Source of the DNA: Saccharothrix sp.
Lineage (GTDB): Bacteria > Actinomycetota > Actinomycetes > Mycobacteriales > Pseudonocardiaceae
NCBI RefSeq assembly: GCF_031180885.1
Contig: NZ_JAPSLK010000009.1
Coordinates: 10,115 to 74,114, forward strand
Length of the DNA: 64,000 nucleotides
Direction: 5' to 3'
Shown here: piece by piece, positions 57,007 through 64,000 of the stretch
Numbering within the stretch: the first letter of the stretch is position 1
How the letters are laid out: the number at the start of each line of letters is the position of its first letter
The notes under the pieces: model-generated
Databases searched by the model: none
What the model saw: only the letters and a program-made list of their open reading frames with translations
Told to the model about the DNA's origin: nothing
Made by a program: the position numbers and the translations under genes

Positions 57007-58530
57007 GTGGACACGAGTCCGCCCACATCGACCAGCAGGTCGATCGCGCTGCGTGTGCTTGTGGTCACGGGGCGTTCCCTCATCGCCGTCGTGTCGGCGG
57101 CTGTGCTGCTCGTCACGTGGTACGGCTGGAACTACCTCCGGGACATCGACGAGGGCATCACCACCACCGACGTCATCCAGACCCAGGTCGACGAGCAGGG
57201 CGTGGCGCGCAAGCCGCTGGACGGCGCCATCGACATCCTCCTCGTGGGCGTGGACAGCCGCACCGACGCCCAGGGCAAGCCCCTCTCCCCGGAGGTGCTC
57301 GCGCTGTTGAACGGCGGCGTCGCGGACGGCACGCTCAACACCGACACGATGATCCTGGTGCACATCCCGCAGGACGGCACGCGGGCGGTGGCCATCTCGT
57401 TCCCGCGCGACGCCTACGTGGACATCGCGGACGGGTTCGGCAAGCACAAGCTCAACTCGGCGATGGCGCGGCAGCGCAACGACACCGCGCAGAGGTTGCG
57501 CAACGAGGGCGTGACCGACGAGGCGCGCATCGAGCGGGAGTCCACCCAGGCGGGCCGCCGCACGCTGATCAAGACCATCGAAGGCCTGACCGGCGGCGCG
57601 GTCACCGTGGACCGGTACGCCGAGGTCAACCTGGCGTCGTTCTACGAGGTCACCAAGGCCATCGGCGGCGTCGAGGTGTGCCTGAACCAGCCCACCCGGG
57701 ACTGGGCGTCGGGCGCGGACTTCCCGGCCGGCCGGCAGACCGTGGAGGGCGCGGCGGCGCTGTCGTTCGTGCGCCAGCGCGGCGGGCTGCCCGGCGGCGA
57801 CCTGGACCGGATCGTGCGCCAGCAGGTGTTCATCGGCGCGCTGGCCCGCAAGGTGCTGTCCACCGGCACGCTGACCGACTTCGCCAAGCTCGACGGGCTG
57901 GTGTCGGCGATCAAGAAGTCGGTGGTGCTCAACGAGGGCTGGAACATCACCGAGTTCGCCGAGCAGATGCAGGGCCTGGTGTCGGGCAACATCCAGTTCC
58001 GCACAATCCCGGTGGGCGACCCGACCGACACGTGGTCCGACGGCAACGTGCTGCCGGTGAACCCCGCGCAGGTGCGGCAGTTCATCAAGTCGTTGGCGAC
58101 CGACCCGGTCTCGTCGTCCTCGTCGGCGCCGACGACCACGCCGTCCGGGCCGCCGCCGTCGAGCATCACGGTGCACGTGTTCAACTCCTCGGGCACCCAG
58201 GGCCGGGCCATCACCGTGCTGGGCATGTTGGTGCAGAAGGGTTTCCTCCGCGGCGACGCGGAGACCGGCAGCTACCTCGCCACCACCGAGGTGCGGTACG
58301 CGCCGGGTGAGAAGGCCGCTGCCGACCGGGTGATCTCCGCCCTGGGCGGTAACGCGACGGCGGTCGAGGACGACTCCGTGGCCAGGGGACAGGTGCACGT
58401 CCACGTCGGCGCCGACTACTCCGTCGCGCCGCCGTCGGACGAGCCGGAGCAGGCGTCGGCGGGCGGCGTCACCACGGTCCCCTCGACGACTCCCCCGATC
58501 ACCGCCGACGGTGTGGTCTGCGTCAACTGA
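57007..58530 (+). CDS. LytR-CpsA-Psr family glycopolymer ligase with LytR_C domain
   Basis: A 507-residue LCP protein that transfers glycopolymers from polyprenyl diphosphate to peptidoglycan. A TM anchor is at about 22-42. The LCP domain (about 70-340) has IDILLVGVDSRTDAQG, MILVHIPQDGTRAVAISFPR plus DAYVDI, KLNSAM, and the basic pair in RQRGGLPGGDLDRI. A Ser/Thr/Pro linker leads to a LytR_C domain (about 375-475; ITVHVFNSSGTQGRA). GTG at 57007 has GGGGGAGG eight bases upstream. Divergent to rmlB. It is the likely attachment enzyme for the rhamnose-containing glycan. Confidence 0.94.
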   Translation: MDTSPPTSTSRSIALRVLVVTGRSLIAVVSAAVLLVTWYGWNYLRDIDEGITTTDVIQTQVDEQGVARKPLDGAIDILLVGVDSRTDAQGKPLSPEVLALLNGGVADGTLNTDTMILVHIPQDGTRAVAISFPRDAYVDIADGFGKHKLNSAMARQRNDTAQRLRNEGVTDEARIERESTQAGRRTLIKTIEGLTGGAVTVDRYAEVNLASFYEVTKAIGGVEVCLNQPTRDWASGADFPAGRQTVEGAAALSFVRQRGGLPGGDLDRIVRQQVFIGALARKVLSTGTLTDFAKLDGLVSAIKKSVVLNEGWNITEFAEQMQGLVSGNIQFRTIPVGDPTDTWSDGNVLPVNPAQVRQFIKSLATDPVSSSSSAPTTTPSGPPPSSITVHVFNSSGTQGRAITVLGMLVQKGFLRGDAETGSYLATTEVRYAPGEKAAADRVISALGGNATAVEDDSVARGQVHVHVGADYSVAPPSDEPEQASAGGVTTVPSTTPPITADGVVCVN

Positions 58531-58577
58531 ACTGCCCGCTCCGGCGGGAAACCGACGTCCGACCGGCGCAAGCCGAC

Positions 58578-58583
58578 TAGCCT
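58578..58583 (+). promoter_or_regulatory. Candidate -10 box of second LCP gene
   Basis: TAGCCT 37 bases before the GTG start, in a gactagcctga context similar to the box of the first LCP gene. The -35 region is unclear. Confidence 0.35.
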
Positions 58584-58620
58584 GATCGCCACCGGCGCGC
58601 GTGCAGAGGGAGGGTCGCCA

Positions 58621-59778
58621 GTGAAGGCCGCGGGGATCATCGGGCGCACTCTGGTCGCGTTGCTGTCCGCGGCCGTGCTCGCCGTGTCCGGGTACAGCTG
58701 GGCGACGCTGAAGCGCGTGCAGGAGAGCGTGAACACCACCGACGTGCTGACCGCGTTGGAGGACATCCCCAACGCGCCACCGGTCGAGGACGGCGCGCTG
58801 GACATCCTCCTGGTGGGCAGCGACAGCCGCACCGACGCGCAGGGCCGGCTGCTGCCCGCCAACGTGCTGCGCGAGCTGCGCACCGAGGCGACCGACACGG
58901 TCAACACCGACACGATCATCGTGGTGCGGGTGCCGCGCAACGGCGGCAAGGCCCGCGCGGTGTCGATCCCGCGCGACACCTACGTGACGATCCCCGACCA
59001 CGGCCCGGAGAAGATCAACTCCGCGTACGGGGTGACCAAGTTCTTCACCATGGAGCGGCTGGCCGCGGAGGGCGTGGCGGACCTGGAGGAGCGGTCCAAG
59101 CGCGGCGACCAGGCCGGGCGGCGGGCGCTGGTGCAGGTCGTGCAGGACCTGACCGGGGTGCGGGTGGACCACTACGCCGAGGTGAACCTGTACGGGTTCT
59201 ACCTGCTGACCCAGGTCATCGGCGGCGTCGAGGTGTGCCTGAAGCACGCCACCCGGGACCCGGACTCGGGCGCGGACTTCCCGGCGGGCGTGCAGAGCAT
59301 CTCCGGCGGCGACGCCCTGGCGTTCGTGCGGCAGCGCAAGAACATCCCGAACGGCGACCTCGGGCGCATCACGCGGCAGCAGGTGTTCCTGTCCGCGGCG
59401 GTGTCCCGGCTGATGTCCGCGGGCACGCTCGCCGACCCGGCGAAGCTCAACGGCCTGCTGGACGCCATGCGCAAGTCGGTCGTGGTGGACGAGAAGTTCG
59501 ACCTGGCGACGCTGGCCGGGCACGCGCAGGGCCTGGCGGGCGGCAACGTGGAGTTCACGACCATCCCGGTGACCGGGGTGGGCGCGGTGAACGAGCGCGG
59601 GCAGAGCGTGGTGACCGTGGACCCGGCGCAGGTGAAGGCGTTCGTGGCGGAGGTGCTGGGCGAGAAGACCCCGACCCCGCCCACCACGACGTCGGGCCAG
59701 AAGTTCGGCGGCCGTCCGGCGTTCTCCTTCGACGGCGCCCGGCGGGCCGCCGCCCAGGGACCGCCCTGCATCGACTGA
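58621..59778 (+). CDS. LytR-CpsA-Psr family glycopolymer ligase, short form
   Basis: A 385-residue paralogue of the preceding gene without the LytR_C domain. N-terminal anchor at about 8-26. It has LDILLVGSDSRTDAQG, IIVVRVPRNG, AVSIPRDTYVTIPD, KINSAYGVTKFF and RQRKNIPNGDLGRI. The C-terminal 40 residues are Pro/Thr-rich and end in CID. GTG with GGGAGGG six bases upstream. Two adjacent LCP genes may have different glycan or acceptor preferences. Confidence 0.94.
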   Translation: MKAAGIIGRTLVALLSAAVLAVSGYSWATLKRVQESVNTTDVLTALEDIPNAPPVEDGALDILLVGSDSRTDAQGRLLPANVLRELRTEATDTVNTDTIIVVRVPRNGGKARAVSIPRDTYVTIPDHGPEKINSAYGVTKFFTMERLAAEGVADLEERSKRGDQAGRRALVQVVQDLTGVRVDHYAEVNLYGFYLLTQVIGGVEVCLKHATRDPDSGADFPAGVQSISGGDALAFVRQRKNIPNGDLGRITRQQVFLSAAVSRLMSAGTLADPAKLNGLLDAMRKSVVVDEKFDLATLAGHAQGLAGGNVEFTTIPVTGVGAVNERGQSVVTVDPAQVKAFVAEVLGEKTPTPPTTTSGQKFGGRPAFSFDGARRAAAQGPPCID

Positions 59779-59822
59779 CCCCTCTCACGCGCCGCGGCGC
59801 CGGGAGTGGCAGGGTTGACCAC

Positions 59823-60518
59823 ATGACCGTCACGGAAGTCCTGTTCACGCCGTTGCTCGCCGCCGGTCCCGGCCGTCCGCTGATCACGCACTACGACGAC
59901 GCGGCGGGCACCCGGGTGGAGCTGTCCCGCGCGACCATCGCGAACTGGGCGGCCAAGACGGCGAACTGGCTGCGCGACGAGCACGACGTCGAGCCGGGCG
60001 ACCCGGTGGCGGTGCTCCTGCCCGCGCACTGGCAGACCGCGGGCGTGCTGCTGGGCGCGTGGTGGTGCGGCGCGGCGGTGACCGACGACCCGGCGGGCGC
60101 GAAGGTCGCGTTCGTCGCGCCCGGTGGCGAGGCGCCCGGTGCGGACGTGGTCGCGACGGTGTCCTTGCACCCGATGGGCATGGGGTGCGGCGCGCCGGTG
60201 GACTACGTGGACGAGGTCCGGGTGTTCGGCGACGAGTTCATGCCGTGGGCTCCCGTGCCGGGCACCACGCACGCGCTGGGTCAGTCCACTGTGGACGAGG
60301 TGGTGGCCGAGGCCAAGCAGCGGGCCGAAACCCTTGGCATCACGGCATCTTCGCGCGTCCTGTCCACTGTGGAGTGGACGCACCCGGACGGACTGCTGAA
60401 CGGCCTCCTGGCCGTGCTGGCGGGCGGCGGTTCGCTCGTCCAGGTCAGCAACGCCAACCCGGACGCCCTCCCCGCCCGCCGCGCCGGCGAGCACACGACT
60501 CTCGACCTGGTCGGCTAG
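59823..60518 (+). CDS. TIGR03089 family protein
   Basis: A 231-residue actinobacterial protein of the TIGR03089 type, resembling a shortened N-terminal part of an acyl-adenylate-forming enzyme: LITHYDDAAGTRVELSRATI, WAAKTANWLRDEHDVEPGD and VAVLLPAHWQTAGVLLGAWW. The ATP-binding P-loop and the C-terminal domain of real AMP-ligases are missing. It follows the LCP genes as in mycobacteria (Rv3268 position). Two TCCACTGTGGA motifs lie in it at 60285 and 60363. Function unknown. Confidence 0.85.
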   Translation: MTVTEVLFTPLLAAGPGRPLITHYDDAAGTRVELSRATIANWAAKTANWLRDEHDVEPGDPVAVLLPAHWQTAGVLLGAWWCGAAVTDDPAGAKVAFVAPGGEAPGADVVATVSLHPMGMGCGAPVDYVDEVRVFGDEFMPWAPVPGTTHALGQSTVDEVVAEAKQRAETLGITASSRVLSTVEWTHPDGLLNGLLAVLAGGGSLVQVSNANPDALPARRAGEHTTLDLVG

Positions 60519-60553
60519 CGCGCCCGCCCTCGCCGGCCAGCCGCCACCGTCGG

Positions 60554-60967
60554 CTATGCGTCCGCGGTCGCCGTCTTCCGGCGCAGAACCCGGTCGAGGG
60601 TGAGCGCGCCACCGTTGAACCCGAGCGCCAGTGCCGCGACCCCCAGGGCGAGCACGAGTTCGAAGCCGCCCTGGCCGAGCAGCCCGTTGGGCAGGTGGAC
60701 GATGAGCAGCGCGCCCATCATGTCCACGAACAGCAGGACCCCGGCGACGGGCAGGGCCGCGCCCGCGATGAGCAGCGCCCCGCCGACGAGTTCGACCAGC
60801 GCGGCGAACCAGGCGGACACCGCGGGCAGCGGCACGCCCATGCCCTCGAACGCCTGCGCGGTGCCGGCGGGCCCCCACTCGGTGAACTTCTGCCAGCCGT
60901 GCGCGACGAACACCACGCCGACGCCGATCCGGCCGAGCAGAGCCGCCACGTCGCTCACGCGAACCAT
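60554..60967 (-). CDS. DoxX family membrane protein
   Basis: A 137-residue four-helix membrane protein of the DoxX family: LLGRIGVGVVFVAHGWQKF (signature HGWQK), SAWFAALVELVGGALLIAG, GVLLFVDMMGALLIVHLPNG. ATG at 60967 with AAGGAA nine bases upstream. Divergent to the arsR-type gene; the 145-bp gap holds its promoter side. DoxX proteins have been linked to redox or thiol stress in mycobacteria. Confidence 0.92.
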   Translation of the reverse strand: MVRVSDVAALLGRIGVGVVFVAHGWQKFTEWGPAGTAQAFEGMGVPLPAVSAWFAALVELVGGALLIAGAALPVAGVLLFVDMMGALLIVHLPNGLLGQGGFELVLALGVAALALGFNGGALTLDRVLRRKTATADA

Positions 60968-61047
60968 CTTGTGTTCCTTCCTGGTCGGACCTTGGTCGCG
61001 CCCGACGCTATATGAAATTTCAACCATTTCCCGCCCCGCGGACCGGG

Positions 61048-61104
61048 TTGACAGCGTCTCGACAGGCGCGTAGAAAACCAATCGGTTAGATAACCAAGAA
61101 GTTA
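61048..61104 (+). promoter_or_regulatory. Promoter and operator of the ArsR-type gene
   Basis: TTGACA (61048-61053), a 17-base spacer and TAGAAA (61071-61076) form a textbook sigma-70-type promoter. Directly downstream are two inverted repeats, AACC-n4-GGTT (61076-61087) and TAAC-n6-GTTA (61091-61104), ending eight bases before the ATG. The arrangement suits repression by the ArsR-family product. Confidence 0.65.
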
Positions 61105-61112
61105 GGCACTCC

Positions 61113-61451
61113 ATGGCAGACGATCCGCTGAGCCTCACCTTCGCGGCCCTGGCCGACCCGACCAGGCGGGCCATCCTCGCCCGCCTCGCCGAGGGCGCGG
61201 CCACCGTCAAGGAACTCTCGGCCCCGTTCGCGATGAGCGGTCCCGCCGTGTCCAAGCACCTCAAGGTGCTCGAACGGGCGGGGCTCGTGGTGCGGGGTCG
61301 CGACGCCCAGTGGCGGCCGTGCACCCTGGACGCGACGCCCTTGCGGGAGGTCAGCGAGTGGACCGACGGGTTCCGCCGGTTCTGGGACGACAGCTATCGC
61401 CGCCTGGACGCCTACCTGGAGCGGATGAAGGAGCAGTCCGATGACCACTGA
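61113..61451 (+). CDS. ArsR-family winged-helix repressor
   Basis: A 112-residue ArsR/SmtB-type regulator: FAALADPTRRAILARLAEG, TVKELSAPFAMSGPAVSKHL as recognition helix, ERAGLVVRGRDAQWRP wing. No Cys/His metal site is visible, so it belongs to the metal-independent members paired with SRPBCC proteins. ATG at 61113; the stop overlaps the SRPBCC gene by 11 bp. It is preceded by a strong promoter with dyads, which suggests autoregulation. Confidence 0.92.
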   Translation: MADDPLSLTFAALADPTRRAILARLAEGAATVKELSAPFAMSGPAVSKHLKVLERAGLVVRGRDAQWRPCTLDATPLREVSEWTDGFRRFWDDSYRRLDAYLERMKEQSDDH

Positions 61452-61914
61452 GACCAGCGCCTGGACCACGCCCTCCGACGTGGAGGTGGCGGTGACCCGG
61501 ACGTTCGACGCGCCGCAGAAGCTGGTGTTCGAGGCGTTCACCGACCCGGAGCACATCGTCCACTGGATGCTCGGCCCCGAGGGCTGGACCATGCCGGTGT
61601 GCGAGGTCGACCTGCGCCCCGGCGGCCGGTGGCACATGGTGTGGCGGCGGGCCGACGGCACGGAGATGGCGATGACCGGTACTTACGTCGAGGTGACGCC
61701 GTTCTCGAAGTTGGTGCAGACCGAGTCGTGGGGCGACGACTGGCCGGCGACCGTCAACACCACCACGTTCACCGCTTCCGGCTCGCGGACGGTGGTCGTG
61801 CACACCATGAAGTTCCCCGACCGCGAAGCCCGCGACCGCGCGATGGACACCGGCATGACCAGCGGCGCGGACACCAGCTACGACCGCCTGGAGACCTACT
61901 TGGCCGGGGCGTAG
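61441..61914 (+). CDS. SRPBCC (AHSA1-like) family protein
   Basis: A 157-residue START/AHSA1-like protein: VAVTRTFDAPQKLVFEAFTD, HIVHWMLGPEGWTMPVCEVD, LRPGGRWHMVWRRADG, VTPFSKLVQTESWGDDW and C-terminal helix TSYDRLETYLA. The fold binds hydrophobic ligands. It is translationally coupled to the ArsR-type gene, the standard pairing. It overlaps the convergent reductase gene by 19 bp. Confidence 0.93.
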   Translation: MTTETSAWTTPSDVEVAVTRTFDAPQKLVFEAFTDPEHIVHWMLGPEGWTMPVCEVDLRPGGRWHMVWRRADGTEMAMTGTYVEVTPFSKLVQTESWGDDWPATVNTTTFTASGSRTVVVHTMKFPDREARDRAMDTGMTSGADTSYDRLETYLAGA

Positions 61915-62438
61915 CGGAGCAGCACGACTCCGTTGCCGAAGGTCCGCGTGTCGAGCAGTTCCAGATCCACCGCCCGCCGGAACAACGGCCGCCCGTCGCC
62001 GATCGCCACCGGGTGCACGTAGATCCGGTATTCATCGATCAGCCCGTGCCCGACGAAGGCGTCGGCCAGTTCGGCCCCACCGACCGTGAAGGTCCCTTCC
62101 AACGCCTTGACCTGCTCGGGCACGACCTCCCGGCGGATCGTCGACCCCCACCCGGCCTCACCGAGGGTCCGCGAGTAGACGATCTTCGGCTTGTCCCGCC
62201 AGATGCCCGCGAACTCCACCTCGGCGGGCGTGGCGGAGGGTTCGCGGTCGGCGGTGGGCCAGTAGGCGGCCATGAGGTCGTAGGTGATCCGGCCGTGGAT
62301 GAACCCGTCCACCCGCGACAGCCAGTCGTTGAAGTGGAGGTGCAGTTCCTCGTCCACCCGGTGCCAGTCGATCTCCCGGTCAGGCCCTTCGAAGAACCCG
62401 TCCACCGACACCCCTGCCGCGAGGATCACCTTCGCCAT
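61896..62438 (-). CDS. Dihydrofolate reductase family (RibD C-terminal-like) protein
   Basis: A 180-residue reductase-like protein: VILAAGVSVDGFFEGPDREI, WLSRVDGFIHGRITYDLM, KIVYSRTLGEAGWGSTIRR, GTFTVGGAELADAFVGHGL (dinucleotide site) and YRIYVHPVAIGDGRPLF. It is of the YwjB/RibD_C type, not true folate reductase. ATG at 62438. It stands alone, converging on the SRPBCC gene. Substrate unknown. Confidence 0.92.
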   Translation of the reverse strand: MAKVILAAGVSVDGFFEGPDREIDWHRVDEELHLHFNDWLSRVDGFIHGRITYDLMAAYWPTADREPSATPAEVEFAGIWRDKPKIVYSRTLGEAGWGSTIRREVVPEQVKALEGTFTVGGAELADAFVGHGLIDEYRIYVHPVAIGDGRPLFRRAVDLELLDTRTFGNGVVLLRYAPAK

Positions 62439-62678
62439 GCGGCGCAGGCTACGCCCGAGTCCTCTGTCGAGCGACGTGCCGCGCCCTCTCGACTGCGGCC
62501 GGATTCCTGTTCGCCGGCACCGCACTGTGTTCAAGGCGGTGCCGGCGACCGCATGTTCAGTCGTCCGGGACGGCCTTTCCCCTCTTCGGGTGAACCCTTC
62601 CAGACCAGCGGAAACAGCCCACGGGTTGTCGGTGCCGGGTGGAACGATGGTCACATCGGACTGGGGGGAGGTGGACGG

Positions 62679-63168
62679 ATGGCGGAGTACTCGGCGCTCA
62701 CGATCGCGAAGTGGTTCTCGGCGTGGGCCGAGGAGGTCGAGCAGGCCCACCTCACCAACCTCAAGCTCCAGAAGCTGCTCTACTACGCCCAGGGACACCA
62801 CCTGGCATGGGCTGGTGCACCGCTGTTCCGGGAAGACCTGCAAGCGTGGTCGCACGGCCCGGTCGTGCCCGAGGTCTACCGGGCGTTCAAGGACTTCGGG
62901 AGCGAACCGATCCGGCTTCCGGAGAGCGACTCCTTCTCGTGGGCCGACGTCGACGAGACGACCGCGCAGTTCTTGATGAAGGTGTGGAACACCTACGGCG
63001 GGTTCGCCGCGTGGCGACCCCGGCATCCCACCGCAGTTCGCCGATGCGGACCAGTTCATCGTGCTGTGCTACGACGGGCGCAAGCCGATGGCCGGCGTTC
63101 GGACCGGAGCGGTCCTGCACATCCTGTGGATCGAGCGGGAGTTCAACGAGCTGTACGCACATTCCTGA
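62679..63168 (+). pseudogene. Broken Panacea-domain (DUF4065) gene
   Basis: From the ATG at 62679 about 112 residues match the Panacea/SocA-like antitoxin domain: LTIAKWFSAWAEEVEQ, LTNLKLQKLLYYAQGHHLAW, HGPVVPEVYRAFKDFG, and KVWNTYGGFAAW. After about 63015 this frame turns into Arg-rich nonsense (open to 63179). Another frame carries a plausible coding end, PPQFADADQFIVLCYDGRKP and GAVLHILWIEREFNELYAHS, stopping at 63168. The most likely history is a deletion that joined the antitoxin N-terminal part to the end of another gene, perhaps its toxin. That second family is not recognised. Confidence 0.65.
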
Positions 63169-63234
63169 TCGGGAAGTGACGGTTCCGGTCCGGGGTCCCG
63201 CGCAAGGCGAAACCACCAGACCGCACCGGTGCAC

Positions 63235-64000
63235 TCAGCCGTTGAGCAGAGCGCGGGACATCACGACCCGCTGGATCTGGTTGGTGCCCTCGTAGATCTG
63301 GGTGATCTTCGCGTCGCGCATCATGCGCTCGACCGGGAAGTCGCGGGTGTAGCCGGCGCCGCCGAAGAGCTGGACGGCGTCGGTGGTCACCTCCATCGCC
63401 ACGTCCGACGCGAAGCACTTGGCCGCCGCCGTGATGAAGCCGATGTTCGGCTCACCGCGCTCGGCCTTCGCCGCCGCCACGTAGACCATGTGGCGGGCCG
63501 CTTCGATCTTCATGGCCATGTCGGCCAGCATGAACTGGACGCCCTGGAACTCCGAGATCGACTTGCCGAACTGCTTGCGGTCCTTGACGTACGCGATGGC
63601 CTGCTCCAACGCGCCCTGCGCGATGCCGACCGCCTGTGCGCCGATGGTGGGACGGGTGTGGTCGAGGGTCTTCAGGGCGGTCTTCAGGCCGGTGCCAGGC
63701 TCGCCGATGATGCGGTCGGCGGGGATGGTGCAGTTCTCGAAGTGGATCTCGCGGGTCGGCGAGCCCTTGATGCCGAGCTTGCGCTCCTTCGAGCCGACCA
63801 CGAAACCCGGGTCGTCCTTGTGCACCACGAACGCCGAGATGCCCTGCGACTTCTTCGGGGCGTCGGGGTCGGTCACGGCCATCACCGTGTACCAGGTGGA
63901 CTCGCCCGCGTTGGTGATCCAGCACTTGGTGCCGTTGAGCACCCAGTGGTCACCGTCGAGCCGGGCGCGCGTGCGCATGGACGCCGTGTCGGAGCCCGCC
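63235..64000 (-). CDS. Acyl-CoA dehydrogenase, C-terminal part
   Basis: Partial gene; the N-terminus lies beyond the right edge (frame open to 64000). About 255 residues are visible: the middle beta-domain end (GSDTASMRTRARLDGDHWVL, CWITNAG) and the C-terminal helical domain with GTGLKTALKTLDHTRPTIGA, RKQFGKSISEFQGVQFMLAD, DAVQLFGGAGYTRDFPVER and YEGTNQIQR, whose Glu is the catalytic base. It resembles short-chain/FadE25-type enzymes, and the place fits the mycobacterial fadE25 position. FAD enzyme of fatty-acid or amino-acid catabolism. Confidence 0.95.
   Translation of the reverse strand, partial: AGSDTASMRTRARLDGDHWVLNGTKCWITNAGESTWYTVMAVTDPDAPKKSQGISAFVVHKDDPGFVVGSKERKLGIKGSPTREIHFENCTIPADRIIGEPGTGLKTALKTLDHTRPTIGAQAVGIAQGALEQAIAYVKDRKQFGKSISEFQGVQFMLADMAMKIEAARHMVYVAAAKAERGEPNIGFITAAAKCFASDVAMEVTTDAVQLFGGAGYTRDFPVERMMRDAKITQIYEGTNQIQRVVMSRALLNG

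Overview
The window is a high-GC actinobacterial chromosome segment. Codon use, WhiB, MtrAB-LpqB, F420 genes, LytR-CpsA-Psr proteins and a WbbL-type rhamnosyltransferase point to the mycolata/Pseudonocardiales side of the phylum. The low-complexity GC blocks and dispersed palindromes make a Saccharothrix/Actinosynnema/Lentzea-like organism my best guess (inference, not a database result). The backbone order (secA, hpf, comF, lpqB-mtrB-mtrA, tmk, sahH, APC permease, manA, TobH-like, Trm112-like, manB, DUF3499, DUF1025, whiB2, fbiA-fbiB, manC, wbbL, rmlD, LCP, TIGR03089, acyl-CoA dehydrogenase) follows the Rv3235-Rv3274c stretch of Mycobacterium tuberculosis as I remember it. Everything else can be read as insertions into that conserved frame.

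Layout. 1-7.7 kb: a partial unknown gene, HAD hydrolase, Rv3235-like protein, secA, hpf, comF. secA is bracketed by two 84-bp direct repeats and two strand-skewed low-complexity blocks. 7.8-12.8 kb: lpqB-mtrB-mtrA-tmk with a candidate MtrA site. 12.9-15.8 kb: accessory HTH regulator, DUF2510/PH protein and DUF4041/GIY-YIG protein. 16-25.8 kb: sahH, a membrane alpha/beta hydrolase, a Crp-like regulator, a GlmL/MutL-like ATPase, an amino acid permease, a decayed P-loop gene and a CDF transporter. 25.8-34.5 kb: mannose-phosphate genes, DUF3499/DUF1025, a giant membrane glycosyltransferase, whiB2. 34.7-40.5 kb: M50 protease, F420 genes, Nudix, DNA glycosylase, GDP-mannose pyrophosphorylase. 41.2-41.9 kb: a gene-free stretch with two MITE-like elements around a ladder of micro-hairpins. 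41.9-56.8 kb: a cell-surface glycan locus (wbbL, several GT4/GT2 enzymes, acetyltransferase, aminotransferase, rmlD, rmlB). It is interrupted by a trypsin/STAND-NTPase gene, its Trypco1 partner and an orphan Imm1 immunity gene. 57-60.5 kb: two LCP ligases and a TIGR03089 protein. 60.5-64 kb: DoxX, an ArsR-SRPBCC operon, a DHFR-like reductase, a broken Panacea gene and the C-terminal part of an acyl-CoA dehydrogenase.

How the genes fit together. manA-manB-manC provide GDP-mannose and rmlB-rmlD the last steps of dTDP-rhamnose. WbbL and the other glycosyltransferases use such donors for cell-wall linker and surface glycan, and the LCP enzymes attach the polymer to peptidoglycan. MtrAB-LpqB senses and controls the envelope, and WhiB2 belongs to septation control. 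fbiA/fbiB make coenzyme F420.

The most unusual material is non-coding or accessory: three families of intergenic repeats, an apparently over-represented motif TCCACWGTGGA that falls in the same codon register in five genes, and a trypsin-STAND-Trypco1 conflict-type gene pair with a frameshifted tail inside the glycan locus.
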